The notes under the pieces are model-generated. The model worked only from the letters and a program-made list of their open reading frames with translations, had not been told where the DNA came from and searched no databases. DNA of 64,000 nt from Flavobacterium sp. 90 (GTDB taxonomy: Bacteria; Bacteroidota; Bacteroidia; Flavobacteriales; Flavobacteriaceae). The stretch is from contig NZ_SMGE01000001.1 of NCBI RefSeq assembly GCF_004339525.1, forward strand, positions 6,262,001-6,326,000, read 5' to 3'. Below, piece by piece: positions 25,339-33,472 of the stretch (positions are counted from its first letter, which is position 1; each line of letters opens with the position of its first letter). The position numbers and the translations under genes are program-made.

Positions 25339-26439
25339 ATGGGATTAATTAAAGATATTTACTCGGTTACATTTTACGAAAATTTTGGTCAGGCTGTCGC
25401 CGAAGTGCATCCAACATTCAACAAACAAAAATTTATTGAAAGCATTTACGAAGGCGATTTTGCTCAAAAAGAATGGAAAGACCGCATGAAACATACCACT
25501 GTGGTTTTGAATCAGTTTATGCCTCAAAATTTTCCCGAAGCAGTTGCTTTAATTGATAAAATCATTGAAAATCTCAAGAAAAACAATTTCACAGACGGAA
25601 ATCTGGCTTTCATATTTTTTGCCGATTATATCGAAATGTATGGTTTAGACGATTTTAAAACTTCGGCGAAAGCCTTTGTTTCCATCACTCAATTTATAAG
25701 CTGCGAATTTGCCGTTCGTCCTTTTGTTTTAAAATACAAACAAGAAATGATTGACGAAATGATCAAATGGTCGTTGCATGAAAACCATCACGTCCGCCGA
25801 TTGTCAAGTGAAGGAAGCCGCCCAAGATTACCGTGGGCAATGGCAATTCCGTTTTTAAAAAAAGATCCATCTTCTATACTTCCCATTTTAGAAAACCTGA
25901 AAAATGATCCTTCAGAATATGTTCGCCGAAGCGTTGCCAATAATCTAAATGATATTGCAAAAGATAATCCACAAATTGTGCTAGAAATCGCCAGCAAATG
26001 GAAAGGTTTCAGCAAAGAAACCGACGGAATTATAAAACACGGTTGCCGAACTTTATTAAAACAAGGACATCCGGAAGTTCTAAGTCATTATGGTTTGGAA
26101 AGCACTAATATCGAACTTTCTTCTTTCGAAATTAAAACACCAATCGTGAAAATTGGAGATTATTTGCAGTTTCAATTTCACTTAAATAATAAAAATGAAG
26201 AAGCAAAAACAATTCGCTTAGAATATGCCGTTCATTACAAAAAATCAAAAGGCCATTTGGCTAAAAAAGTCTTCAAAATCAGCGAGAAAATTTATCAGCC
26301 AGATCAATTAACTAAAGTCGATCGAAATCAATCTTTCAAACTCATTACAACGCGAGTTTTCCATACTGGAATTCACCAATTGTCGATTATCATTAACGGA
26401 ACTGAAAGTGAAGTTTTGGAATTTGAACTTGTTGACTGA
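25339..26439 (+). CDS. AlkD/AlkC-like DNA alkylation repair protein (HEAT-repeat)
   Basis: 366 residues from the chosen ATG (the frame extends upstream to a GTG at 25276, but a -7 box lies in between). The protein is a string of helical HEAT-like repeats; HENHHVRRLSSEGSRPRLPWA and DPSEYVRRSVANNLNDIAKDNP are the recognisable repeats of the AlkC/AlkD-type DNA glycosylase family. The C-terminal 100 residues (from about 265) look like a beta-sandwich, as in AlkC-type members with an Ig-like tail. Proposed role: recognition or removal of N3/N7-alkylated purines without base flipping. Catalysis is not proven by motif alone. It is followed 35 bp later by the YwqG gene. Confidence 0.85.
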   Translation: MGLIKDIYSVTFYENFGQAVAEVHPTFNKQKFIESIYEGDFAQKEWKDRMKHTTVVLNQFMPQNFPEAVALIDKIIENLKKNNFTDGNLAFIFFADYIEMYGLDDFKTSAKAFVSITQFISCEFAVRPFVLKYKQEMIDEMIKWSLHENHHVRRLSSEGSRPRLPWAMAIPFLKKDPSSILPILENLKNDPSEYVRRSVANNLNDIAKDNPQIVLEIASKWKGFSKETDGIIKHGCRTLLKQGHPEVLSHYGLESTNIELSSFEIKTPIVKIGDYLQFQFHLNNKNEEAKTIRLEYAVHYKKSKGHLAKKVFKISEKIYQPDQLTKVDRNQSFKLITTRVFHTGIHQLSIIINGTESEVLEFELVD

Positions 26440-26474
26440 TTTTATAACATAAAAACTTAACACAAAAACATACT

Positions 26475-27227
26475 ATGCTATTCCCTGACTATTTAAAAGA
26501 ATTTGAAAATGATTTATTAAAATATAAATTAGACTTTATTAAAATTGATGCAAAACCATTGCAAAACGAAACAACTTTAAGTTTCACCCAAAGCAAATTT
26601 TTAGGAAAACCATATTTACCAATTGAATTCGAATATCCGAAAGACAAGACAGGAAAACCAATGATTTTGTTGGCGCAATTAAACTTTTCCGAAATTCCCT
26701 CATTAGAAAACTACCCTGATAAGGGAATATTGCAATTTTATATTCCAAGTGAAGATTGGTATGACATGGAGGATTATAAAATAATATACCACGAAGAAAT
26801 AAAAGATAATCAAACAAATTTTGAGTTTCTAAAAGAAGAATTATATGAAGATTTTCCTGTTTACTGCGAACATAGTTTGAATTTTTCTAAGCACGAAGAA
26901 TATGGCGGAAGTGAAGATTTTAGATTTGATTATACTTTTAATGACTTAGATTATTCAGATTTTCAAGAAAAATTGAGTGAGTCTCAAAAAGAAGAATTAG
27001 AAAAATTCTTTTATAACATTGGTCATAAAATTGGAGGATATGCCTTTTTCACTCAATCAGATCCAAGAGATTATAAAAATGCAACAAATGATATCTTGTT
27101 ACTTCAAATTGATACTGATGAAGAAATCATGTTTGGAGATAGTGGAGTTGCAAACTTTTTTATAGACAAAGAAGATTTAATTAATAAAAGATTTGATAAG
27201 GCTTATTTCAATTGGGATTGTTGTTAA
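26475..27227 (+). CDS. YwqG-family protein (DUF1963)
   Basis: 250 residues, acidic, no signal peptide. The family segments are SKFLGKPYLPIEFEYP, KPMILLAQLNFSEIPSL, YPDKGILQFYI, IGGYAFFTQSDPR and the C-terminal MFGDSGVANFFI. YwqG/DUF1963 proteins are widespread and of unknown biochemical role; the last segment usually closes a beta-sheet half-barrel. A cytoplasmic location is expected. Possibly co-transcribed with the upstream AlkD-like gene (35 bp gap). Confidence 0.92.
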   Translation: MLFPDYLKEFENDLLKYKLDFIKIDAKPLQNETTLSFTQSKFLGKPYLPIEFEYPKDKTGKPMILLAQLNFSEIPSLENYPDKGILQFYIPSEDWYDMEDYKIIYHEEIKDNQTNFEFLKEELYEDFPVYCEHSLNFSKHEEYGGSEDFRFDYTFNDLDYSDFQEKLSESQKEELEKFFYNIGHKIGGYAFFTQSDPRDYKNATNDILLLQIDTDEEIMFGDSGVANFFIDKEDLINKRFDKAYFNWDCC

Positions 27228-27370
27228 TCAAACAAATAGACCAATAATTCCAAAATAAACTCAGCAATTTTCTTTATTTTTATAATTCAAAACAAGTTTT
27301 CTTAATCTAAATTAAGTTACAGATTTCTATCACAACTGTAATTTTGTTTTCAAATCAAATCAAAATAACC

Positions 27371-28252
27371 ATGTCAAATATTAGTTTAATTATCGAAGAA
27401 CGTGCCGCCAATATTGGCAATTTTATGGTAGGTCGTTTATTGCCTTTCCGTGAAAAAAGAGCTGTTGGACCTTTTGTTTTCATCGATCATATGGGACCTG
27501 CACATTTAAGTGATCACGAGAATATGGATGTTCCGCCACATCCACATATTGGACTTTCGACGCTGACTTTTTTGTTTGAAGGAAGCATTATGCACCGCGA
27601 TAGTTTAGGTACAGAATTAGAGATAAAACCTGGCGCCGTAAACTGGATGACTGCCGGAAAAGGAATCGTACATTCTGAAAGAACTCCGGAATATTTAAGA
27701 CATTCGGATAAAATGCTTCACGGATTGCAAATTTGGGTTGCGTTACCGAAAGAACTGGAACAAATGGAGCCAAATTTTACTCATGTCGAAGCAGATGATA
27801 TTCCCGCTTGGGAAGAAGATGGAGTTTCCTATAAATTAATTGCCGGAGAAGCATTCGGAAAAAAATCACCGGTTCCTGTTTATAGTCCGTTATATTTTAT
27901 AGAAATAAAAAGTATCGAAGCTAAAAAAATCAATATTGGTAAAGATTTATTCGGCGAAAGTGGATTATATATTTTAGAAGGGAGTATTAAAAGTGGCGAA
28001 CACGTTTATGATCCAAAACAGATTTTGATTACAAACGACAGTACTTTGTGTGAGTTTGAAATTTCTGAAAATTCTACGGTTTATATCTTTGGAGGAACTC
28101 CGTTTCCGGAAGAACATTTTATCTTTTGGAATTTCGTTTCCTCAGATAAAGAACTAATCGAAAAAGCAAAAAAAGACTGGACCGAACAAACTTTTCCAAA
28201 AGTTCCGGGCGAAACTGAATTTGTGCCTTTACCTCAACCTAGAATTAAATAA
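27371..28252 (+). CDS. Pirin-family protein
   Basis: 293 residues from ATG 27371 (an in-frame TTG at 27344 would add nine residues without family support). The N-terminal cupin has the iron-binding set: PPHPHIGL (two His), then HRDSLG and HSERTPE (His, Glu). The segments GPFVFIDHMGP and AGKGIVHSE are hallmark pirin strands; the second cupin lies after residue 165. Relatives are quercetinase-like dioxygenases or redox-sensing regulators; this one's substrate is unknown. Two bases separate it from the OsmC gene, and a GNAT gene follows, which suggests a small stress-response operon. Confidence 0.93.
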   Translation: MSNISLIIEERAANIGNFMVGRLLPFREKRAVGPFVFIDHMGPAHLSDHENMDVPPHPHIGLSTLTFLFEGSIMHRDSLGTELEIKPGAVNWMTAGKGIVHSERTPEYLRHSDKMLHGLQIWVALPKELEQMEPNFTHVEADDIPAWEEDGVSYKLIAGEAFGKKSPVPVYSPLYFIEIKSIEAKKINIGKDLFGESGLYILEGSIKSGEHVYDPKQILITNDSTLCEFEISENSTVYIFGGTPFPEEHFIFWNFVSSDKELIEKAKKDWTEQTFPKVPGETEFVPLPQPRIK

Positions 28253-28254
28253 AT

Positions 28255-28650
28255 ATGGACACGATATCAGCAAAAATAGATACACGTTTGTATCGAACGG
28301 AAATAAAATCAGCCAGCGACAATGTTTTAATTTCTGATGAACCACAAGAATTAGGCGGAAAAAATTTAGGTTTAAATCCAACCGAACTTTTAGCAGCATC
28401 ATTGGCTTCGTGCACGGTAATTACTTTGCGAATGTACATCAATCGCAAACAATGGGATGTTTCAGAAATAAATGTCAAAATTGATTTCGAAAGAGATCCT
28501 GAAAGAAGTGTATCAGTATTCACTCGTAAAATTGAAGTAATTGGTGAAGTCGACGAAACTCAAAGACAACGATTAGAAACGATTGCTAACAGTTGCCCAA
28601 TTCATAAACTATTAACACATTCAATCGAAATCAAAACTACATTAATATAA
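28255..28650 (+). CDS. OsmC/Ohr-family peroxiredoxin-like protein
   Basis: 131 residues. The two conserved Cys of the family are present: C in LAASLASCTVITLRMY and C in NSCPIHKLL. OsmC/Ohr enzymes reduce organic hydroperoxides using these thiols in a homodimer with the sites at the interface. It follows pirin by two bases and precedes the GNAT gene by six, so the three are almost surely one transcript. The LGGKNLGLNPTELLAASL segment matches the OsmC branch rather than Ohr. Confidence 0.92.
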   Translation: MDTISAKIDTRLYRTEIKSASDNVLISDEPQELGGKNLGLNPTELLAASLASCTVITLRMYINRKQWDVSEINVKIDFERDPERSVSVFTRKIEVIGEVDETQRQRLETIANSCPIHKLLTHSIEIKTTLI

Positions 28651-28656
28651 TTATTC

Positions 28657-28941
28657 ATGGAAATTCAACAAACAAACGATACAAGAAGAGGCTATTTTGA
28701 AGCCATTGAAAATGGAAAAGAAGCAGGAAAAATGACCTACACTTGGGCTGGAGATTCAAAATTTATCATCGATCACACCGAAGTAAGTCCTGATTTTAAC
28801 GGAAAAGGTGTTGGTAAAAAACTGGTTATGGCAGCCGTAGAATATGCCAGAGCAAACGATGTAAAAATTATTCCGCTTTGTCCTTTTGCAAAAAGTGTTT
28901 TTGATAAGGTAGAAGAAATTCGAGATGTGCTTTTTTCTTAA
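28657..28941 (+). CDS. Small GNAT-type N-acetyltransferase (YjdJ/GTN-like)
   Basis: 94 residues, the compact single-domain GNAT-like form. It has the acetyl-CoA pyrophosphate loop as VSPDFNGKGVGKKLV and the strand VKIIPLCPFAKSVF, where the Cys is conserved in this small subfamily (COG2388). Substrate unknown. Last gene of the pirin-osmC-GNAT operon, which ends at the hairpin 29009-29028. Confidence 0.92.
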   Translation: MEIQQTNDTRRGYFEAIENGKEAGKMTYTWAGDSKFIIDHTEVSPDFNGKGVGKKLVMAAVEYARANDVKIIPLCPFAKSVFDKVEEIRDVLFS

Positions 28942-29008
28942 AGGTTCTTTAAAGGTTCAAAGTTACAGAGCAACAAAGGTTCAGAGGTCTTAACCTATAT
29001 TAACGTAG

Positions 29009-29035
29009 AGACGCACAGCAGTGCGTCTTTTTTTT
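29009..29035 (+). terminator. Terminator of the pirin-OsmC-GNAT operon
   Basis: AGACGCAC (29009-29016), AGCA loop, GTGCGTCT (29021-29028), followed by a T-run to 29035. Confidence 0.9.
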
Positions 29036-29050
29036 GCGCCTAATTTGTCA

Positions 29051-29078
29051 TTTCGATCCCGAAGCTTCGGGATCGAAA
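29051..29078. repeat. Perfect 28-bp palindrome (TCCCGA...TCGGGA type)
   Basis: The 28 bases are exactly self-complementary around the central AAGCTT, with the core TCCCGAAGCTTCGGGA. The same TCCCGA/TCGGGA arms recur at 48473-48488 and 48602-48619. It lies 8 bp from the left end of the insertion sequence. Preceded by TTTGTCA, matched by TGACAAA in inverted orientation just beyond the right end of the IS. Confidence 0.85.
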
Positions 29079-29099
29079 TTGTAGATGTTAGATATTTCG

Positions 29100-29132
29100 G
29101 TAACAAAATTTAACTTTAATAAATTTTGTTAC
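29100..29132 (+). promoter_or_regulatory. Hairpin directly ahead of the transposase start
   Basis: GTAACAAAATTTA (29100-29112), 7-base spacer, TAAATTTTGTTAC (29120-29132): perfect 13-bp arms ending one base before the ATG at 29134. In a read-through transcript it would fold and hide the translation start. Confidence 0.6.
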
Positions 29133-29133
29133 A

Positions 29134-30108
29134 ATGAGAAATAATAGTCAGGATTCCACTTTAGAGCGGAACTATTTAGAGAAGTATCGTTTTTTAATAA
29201 AAGAATATGAACAAGTAAAAAATAAAACTCATCCTTTGTATAAAAAAGCACTGGATTTTTATGCAGCAAATAATACGTGCCGAAAGAGTTTTTTAAAGTA
29301 TTATAATCGCTTTAAACAAAGTGGGAAATCCATTGATTTATTACCCCAAAAAAGAGGGCCTAAATATAAAACCAGACGTCCTTTGCCTTTTATAGAGCAA
29401 AAAGTAATTGAATTACGAGAAAAAGGAAACAACAAATATGAAATTGTTAGTATCTTAAGACCCAAATTAGGAAAGCATACACCATCATATTCTGGAGTTT
29501 ATAATATTTTAAAACGCAATAAAATAAATAGATTAACTCCGAAGATTAAAAAGAATCATCAAAAAATAATCAAGGAAAGAATGGGACAACTTGGTCATAT
29601 TGATTGTCATTATTTGAGCAAAAGTATAATTAAAGGGGAAAATAAAAATCGCTATTTAGTTTGTGTAATAGATGATTACAGTCGAATTGCCTGGGCTGAA
29701 TTAGTTTCTGATATCACCAGTTTAACAGTTATGTTTGCGGCATTGAAATGTTTAAACATCCTAAGTGATCATTATGAAATAAAATTTGAAGAGATATTAT
29801 CTGATAATGGAGCTGAATTTGGACCTAAAACAAGCAAAGTAAAAAACAATCATCCTTTTGAGAGAATGCTAATGGAACTAGGAATTGTGCACAGGTATAC
29901 AAAACCATACAGACCACAAACCAATGGTAAAGTTGAACGCTTTTGGAGAACTCTGGAAGATGATTTATTGAGAGATACAGATTTTGATTCTCATGAAGAA
30001 TTAAAAGAAGAATTATTGCAATATCTATATTATTATAATCATGAAAGACCACATCAAGGTATTGATGGAAAGAAACCAATCGAAATGATAAATCCGTTAC
30101 CGAAATAA
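29134..30108 (+). CDS. IS481-family transposase (DDE/rve integrase fold)
   Basis: 324 residues. An N-terminal helix-turn-helix region (about 40-135, with FLKYYNRFKQSG and IEQKVIELREKGNNKYEIVSIL) precedes an rve catalytic core. The DDE residues are D157 (GHIDCHY), D224 (ILSDNGAEF) and E268 (GKVERFWRTL); PYRPQTNGKVERF and YYNHERPHQG are typical of IS481/IS3-type transposases. There is no frameshift, so the gene appears intact and the element may still be active. The final codons lie within the right terminal repeat. Confidence 0.93.
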   Translation: MRNNSQDSTLERNYLEKYRFLIKEYEQVKNKTHPLYKKALDFYAANNTCRKSFLKYYNRFKQSGKSIDLLPQKRGPKYKTRRPLPFIEQKVIELREKGNNKYEIVSILRPKLGKHTPSYSGVYNILKRNKINRLTPKIKKNHQKIIKERMGQLGHIDCHYLSKSIIKGENKNRYLVCVIDDYSRIAWAELVSDITSLTVMFAALKCLNILSDHYEIKFEEILSDNGAEFGPKTSKVKNNHPFERMLMELGIVHRYTKPYRPQTNGKVERFWRTLEDDLLRDTDFDSHEELKEELLQYLYYYNHERPHQGIDGKKPIEMINPLPK

Positions 30109-30114
30109 TTAACC

Positions 30115-30410
30115 TTTACAGAAATGACAAAATTGTGGATCTTGATTGCGTATGATGGATTAAAATCCATCTCTACAATATAGTTTGTTCCTTCGGAACG
30201 TTTATCCAAATGCACTAACCTTTGCGAACTTCACCGCGACTTTATTCTCAGCGAAAAGACTTTCCTCTCTTTGCGAAAAATCTTAGCGAACTTTGCGGTA
30301 AAATTCGTCTTCTACAAAAAAAACTTTGCGGTAAAAATTCACCACACTGAAAATCAATTTTAAAATCTCCGCAGAAACTTGTATATTTGCATGTAATTTA
30401 AACTTAGAGT
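30115..30410. other. Intergenic repeat-rich region after the IS
   Basis: No gene seen. It contains TTGCG...GGATTAAAATCC...TCTACAAT (30146-30181), which is homologous in inverted orientation to 34160-34193; CTTCGGAAC-type short palindromes; and repeated ACTTTGCGGTAAA motifs (30290-30304 and 30322-30336). A TATATTTG -7 box at 30382-30389 probably drives the deaminase gene. Confidence 0.55.
30382..30389 (+). promoter_or_regulatory. -7 box of the adenosine deaminase gene
   Basis: TATATTTG, a full match to TAnnTTTG, 21 bp before the ATG at 30411. Confidence 0.55.
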
Positions 30411-31826
30411 ATGACGAGGATAATTACACTTTTCTGTATTTTCATAGCACAAATCGGCTTTTCTCAAACGGCTGAAAATTATTTACAAAAGAACAGAAAT
30501 AACGAAGCTCTCTTAACAGCTTTCTTTCAACAAATGCCAAAAGGCGGCGATTTACACCATCATTTTTCAGGATCAGTTTATGCAGAACCTCTTCTAGAAA
30601 GAGCAATTGCAGAAGATTTTTATCTGAATCCGGAAACTATGGCGGTTTCTAAAACAAAACCGGCAAAAGGCAACTGGGAAACTTTTTCATCACTTAAAGA
30701 AAAAGGAAAACTGGACTATTACCAACAGCAAGTTATGCAAACCTGGTCAGCTAAAGATTATAATGGTTCTGTACCTTCTGATGATTTGTTTTTTGATTCT
30801 TTTATGAAATTCGAAACTACCATTCAAGGTCATTTTGCCGAAGGAATGTTAGAATTAAAAAAACGTGCCCTTGCCGAAAATGTAAGTTACATCGAAACAC
30901 AATTATCAACGATTCCGTGTGACATGAATGTTTCTGATTTAACAGATTTCAATACAAAATTACGTCAGGCAGCAACTCAAAAAGATGAAAAAGCGGTTCT
31001 AAAACTTTTAGACGAATTGTATAAATCACTTCAGCAAAAAGATGCTAAAAAATATGCTGCAGATTTCAATACTAATTTTATTGCAAAATTGCACAAAGAC
31101 TTAAAAATCGACGACGACCGTTTTACAATGCGTTATCAAAATTTTGTCCTTCGTTTTATGGATCCTGTTGATTTATTCAAAAATCTGACCATTGCTTTTA
31201 TTTCGGCAAACGACAGCAAATTGGTTGCTGGTGTAAACATTGTTTCTCCGGAACATGGCGAAAACTCTATGAAAGATTATTGGTTACACATGGTGATGTT
31301 CAAATATTGTCACTCAAAATATCCAGACGTAAAATATACGCTTCATGCGGGAGAATTGACTTTAGGTTTGGTTCAACCCGAAGATTTAACCTGGCATATA
31401 AACGATGCTATTCATGTTGCAGGAGCAAACAGAATTGGTCATGGAGTTGATATTGCTTACGAAGCAAATTCATACGATCTATTGCGCTATATGGCAAAAA
31501 ACAACATTCCGATTGAGATCAACTTGACAAGTAATGAATTCATTTTGAAAGTAAAAGAAAACAGACATCCGTTTACACTTTACAAAGAATTTAATGTGCC
31601 AATTGTAATCAGTACAGACGACGCCGGAATCTTAAGAACGAATATGACGGAGCAATATGTTTTATTGGCCAAAAGATATCCTGACGTTTCATACGCAACT
31701 ATAAAACAATATGTTTACAACAGCATAAATTATAGTTTCATTCAGGATGCATCAGTTAAAAAACAATTATTAAAGGATTTAGATGCAAGATTTAAAACTT
31801 TTGAAGATAAATTTTCTACGAACTAA
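30411..31826 (+). CDS. Secreted adenosine deaminase-family protein
   Basis: 471 residues; a signal peptide of about 18 residues ends GFSQ. The metal-dependent deaminase motifs are in order: GDLHHHFSGS (zinc His pair, residues 49-51), TLHAGE (His and catalytic Glu), RIGHGVD (His), and ISTDDAG (zinc Asp pair). It is longer than cytosolic Add, mainly through an insert after the first motif (about 60-200), like extracellular ADGF/CECR1-type enzymes. It would deaminate adenosine or a related nucleoside in the periplasm, a salvage or scavenging role. Monocistronic: own -7 box before and a long hairpin after. Confidence 0.9.
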   Translation: MTRIITLFCIFIAQIGFSQTAENYLQKNRNNEALLTAFFQQMPKGGDLHHHFSGSVYAEPLLERAIAEDFYLNPETMAVSKTKPAKGNWETFSSLKEKGKLDYYQQQVMQTWSAKDYNGSVPSDDLFFDSFMKFETTIQGHFAEGMLELKKRALAENVSYIETQLSTIPCDMNVSDLTDFNTKLRQAATQKDEKAVLKLLDELYKSLQQKDAKKYAADFNTNFIAKLHKDLKIDDDRFTMRYQNFVLRFMDPVDLFKNLTIAFISANDSKLVAGVNIVSPEHGENSMKDYWLHMVMFKYCHSKYPDVKYTLHAGELTLGLVQPEDLTWHINDAIHVAGANRIGHGVDIAYEANSYDLLRYMAKNNIPIEINLTSNEFILKVKENRHPFTLYKEFNVPIVISTDDAGILRTNMTEQYVLLAKRYPDVSYATIKQYVYNSINYSFIQDASVKKQLLKDLDARFKTFEDKFSTN

Positions 31827-31829
31827 CAA

Positions 31830-31860
31830 AACCTAACAGGTTTTAAAAACCTGTTAGGTT
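31830..31860 (+). terminator. Long hairpin after the deaminase gene
   Basis: AACCTAACAGGTTTT (31830-31844), one base, AAAACCTGTTAGGTT (31846-31860): perfect 15-bp arms. The T-run after it is weak, so it may act as a terminator or an mRNA stabiliser. I recall this sequence as a common flavobacterial intergenic repeat. Confidence 0.7.
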
Positions 31861-31875
31861 TGACAATTTTACACT

Positions 31876-32178
31876 ATGATTCTAGAAGCCGCTTTTCTTT
31901 ATGTAAAACCAAATTTGGCAACTCAATTTGAGGTTGATTTTGCAAAAGCAAGTCAATACATTTCGTCGATTGATGGTTATTTAGGTCATCGCTTAGAGAA
32001 ATGTCTGGAAGTCGAAAACAAGTATCTTTTATTGGTAGATTGGAATACGCTTGAAGATCATACAATAGGTTTTAGAAATTCTGAAGCTTATCTGGAATGG
32101 AAAAAGATTTTACATCTTTATTACGAACCGTTTCCTGTTGTTGAGCATTTCGAAACTGTTTTTATAAATAGAAAATAG
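31876..32178 (+). CDS. Antibiotic biosynthesis monooxygenase (ABM) domain protein
   Basis: 100 residues, a single ferredoxin-like ABM domain: MILEAAFLYVKPN strand, FEVDFAKASQYISSIDGYLGHRLEKC and YLLLVDWNTLEDHTIGFRNSEAYLEWKKIL. Proteins of this fold include quinol or heme-degrading monooxygenases, but most have unknown substrates. No cofactor partner is adjacent. The gene stands alone between the hairpin at 31830 and the TPR gene. Confidence 0.88.
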   Translation: MILEAAFLYVKPNLATQFEVDFAKASQYISSIDGYLGHRLEKCLEVENKYLLLVDWNTLEDHTIGFRNSEAYLEWKKILHLYYEPFPVVEHFETVFINRK

Positions 32179-32241
32179 CCTACAGATTTTTACGGATTGA
32201 ACGAGTGAACACAGATTCTTTTATTTAAATAAAATATAATA

Positions 32242-32865
32242 ATGCTAGATTGGTATAGAAGAAAAACTTGGACAAAAACTGACGAAGAAGAGTTCTTTGC
32301 AAAACTTTCACGTGCGAGAAAGGATGGTCGAGCACAATACCTAAAAATCCAAGCTATTGAGTTAGTAGCTACTAAAGATAAAAAACTTTTAAAAATTGCT
32401 GAAACATTGCTTAACAAAATGTTGACAGAATATCCAGATGACAACTTTAATAAAGGTTCTGCACTTCATACACTTGGAAATATTTACAGAGAACTTGAAG
32501 AAGAAAAAACAGCTATTTACTACTATAAAAAAACGCTCGACTTTGAAATTGTTTATCCAAATGTACAAACTCACGCCTATCTAGATTATTCTGAATTAAT
32601 CATTAAAACCAATGAGACCTCAAGTTTTAGAAAAGTTGAAAAGATTTTATTGGAGAGACAACCTAAACTATTATTTCCAATTGAAAAGTATAAAGTAAAT
32701 TCTATTTTATCAATCATAAACAAATTCAACGGAAATAAGGAGCTCGCAAATTTGTATGCTGAATTAGCAGAACAAAATGCTACTGCTGAAACTTCAGGTT
32801 TAAGGTATCATAAAAATCTTGGAGTAGTGAAAGAAAGAGAAACTTGGCTTGACCAACTCTTGTAA
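32242..32865 (+). CDS. TPR-like helical protein of unknown function
   Basis: 207 residues, no signal peptide. Helical pairs resembling tetratricopeptide repeats occur at about 45-110 (AETLLNKMLTEYPDD, GSALHTLGNIYRELEEEKTAIYYYKKTLDFE). The N-terminus MLDWYRRKTW is conserved-looking and aromatic. I do not recognise the family. It may serve as a protein-protein scaffold. 90 bp before rlmH, same strand. Confidence 0.7.
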   Translation: MLDWYRRKTWTKTDEEEFFAKLSRARKDGRAQYLKIQAIELVATKDKKLLKIAETLLNKMLTEYPDDNFNKGSALHTLGNIYRELEEEKTAIYYYKKTLDFEIVYPNVQTHAYLDYSELIIKTNETSSFRKVEKILLERQPKLLFPIEKYKVNSILSIINKFNGNKELANLYAELAEQNATAETSGLRYHKNLGVVKERETWLDQLL

Positions 32866-32930
32866 AAACAAAAAATTATTCACAATAATTTGTATTTATT
32901 TTATATTTTAAAATTCGTGCAAATTCGTGT

Positions 32931-32945
32931 AATTCGCGGCAAAAA
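32931..32945 (+). repeat. Decamer/A-tract upstream element before rlmH
   Basis: AATTCGCGGCAAAAA, preceded by two copies of AAATTCGTG(C/T) in 10-bp phase (32911-32930). Close variants lie at 35890-35904, 44670-44684 and 47091-47105, each shortly upstream of a start codon. Confidence 0.6.
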
Positions 32946-32955
32946 AACAAACATA

Positions 32956-33429
32956 ATGAATATCAAACTTATCGCCATTGGCAAAACAGATAATAAATCG
33001 CTTCAAACTTTGATTGACGATTATACAAAGCGTTTATCGTTTTACATCAAATTTGATTTGGAGATTATTCCGGATATCAAAAACGTAAAGAACTTATCTG
33101 AAAGCCAGCAAAAAGAAAAAGAAGGCGAATTGATTTTATCCAAATTAACGCCAACAGATCAATTGATTTTATTGGATGAAAACGGAAAAAATTTCTCCAG
33201 CGTTGGTTTTTCTGAAGAATTACAAAAGAAAATGAATTCCGGAATCAAAACTCTTGTTTTTGTAATTGGAGGTCCTTACGGATTCTCTGATACCGTTTAT
33301 AGCAAAGCGCAAGGCAAAATTTCGCTTTCGCTAATGACGTTTTCACACCAAATGGTTCGCCTTTTTTTTATCGAACAATTGTACCGCGGTTTTACGATTT
33401 TAAGGAATGAACCTTATCATCATCAATAG
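32956..33429 (+). CDS. rlmH: 23S rRNA pseudouridine-1915 N3-methyltransferase
   Basis: 157 residues from ATG 32956, the normal RlmH length; the frame extends upstream to 32890, but that part codes for the repeat element and has no family match. SPOUT-fold signatures: LILLDENGKNFSS, LVFVIGGPYGFSD (SAM-binding knot), and the C-terminal QLYRGFTILRNEPYHHQ, the RlmH hallmark. It methylates pseudouridine 1915 of helix 69 in the mature ribosome. Confidence 0.97.
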   Translation: MNIKLIAIGKTDNKSLQTLIDDYTKRLSFYIKFDLEIIPDIKNVKNLSESQQKEKEGELILSKLTPTDQLILLDENGKNFSSVGFSEELQKKMNSGIKTLVFVIGGPYGFSDTVYSKAQGKISLSLMTFSHQMVRLFFIEQLYRGFTILRNEPYHHQ

Positions 33430-33472
33430 TATTTAATCGTTCATTTGTTGAATCGGTTAATCGTAAAATTGT

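Larger units (their letters stand above)
29086..30114 (+). mobile_element. IS481-like insertion sequence, complete
   Basis: About 1.03 kb with a single transposase gene. Perfect 12-bp terminal inverted repeats TATTTCGGTAAC (29093-29104) and GTTACCGAAATA (30096-30107) extend imperfectly outward (TGTTAGA at left against the complement of ATTAACC at right). The right repeat contains the transposase stop codon. I see no clear target duplication. The outer limits are estimates. Confidence 0.82.

Noticed and set aside
32890..32955. Upstream extension of rlmH by 22 codons
   Set aside because: It reads through the decamer/A-tract repeat, and RlmH proteins start at the MNIKLIAIGK segment.
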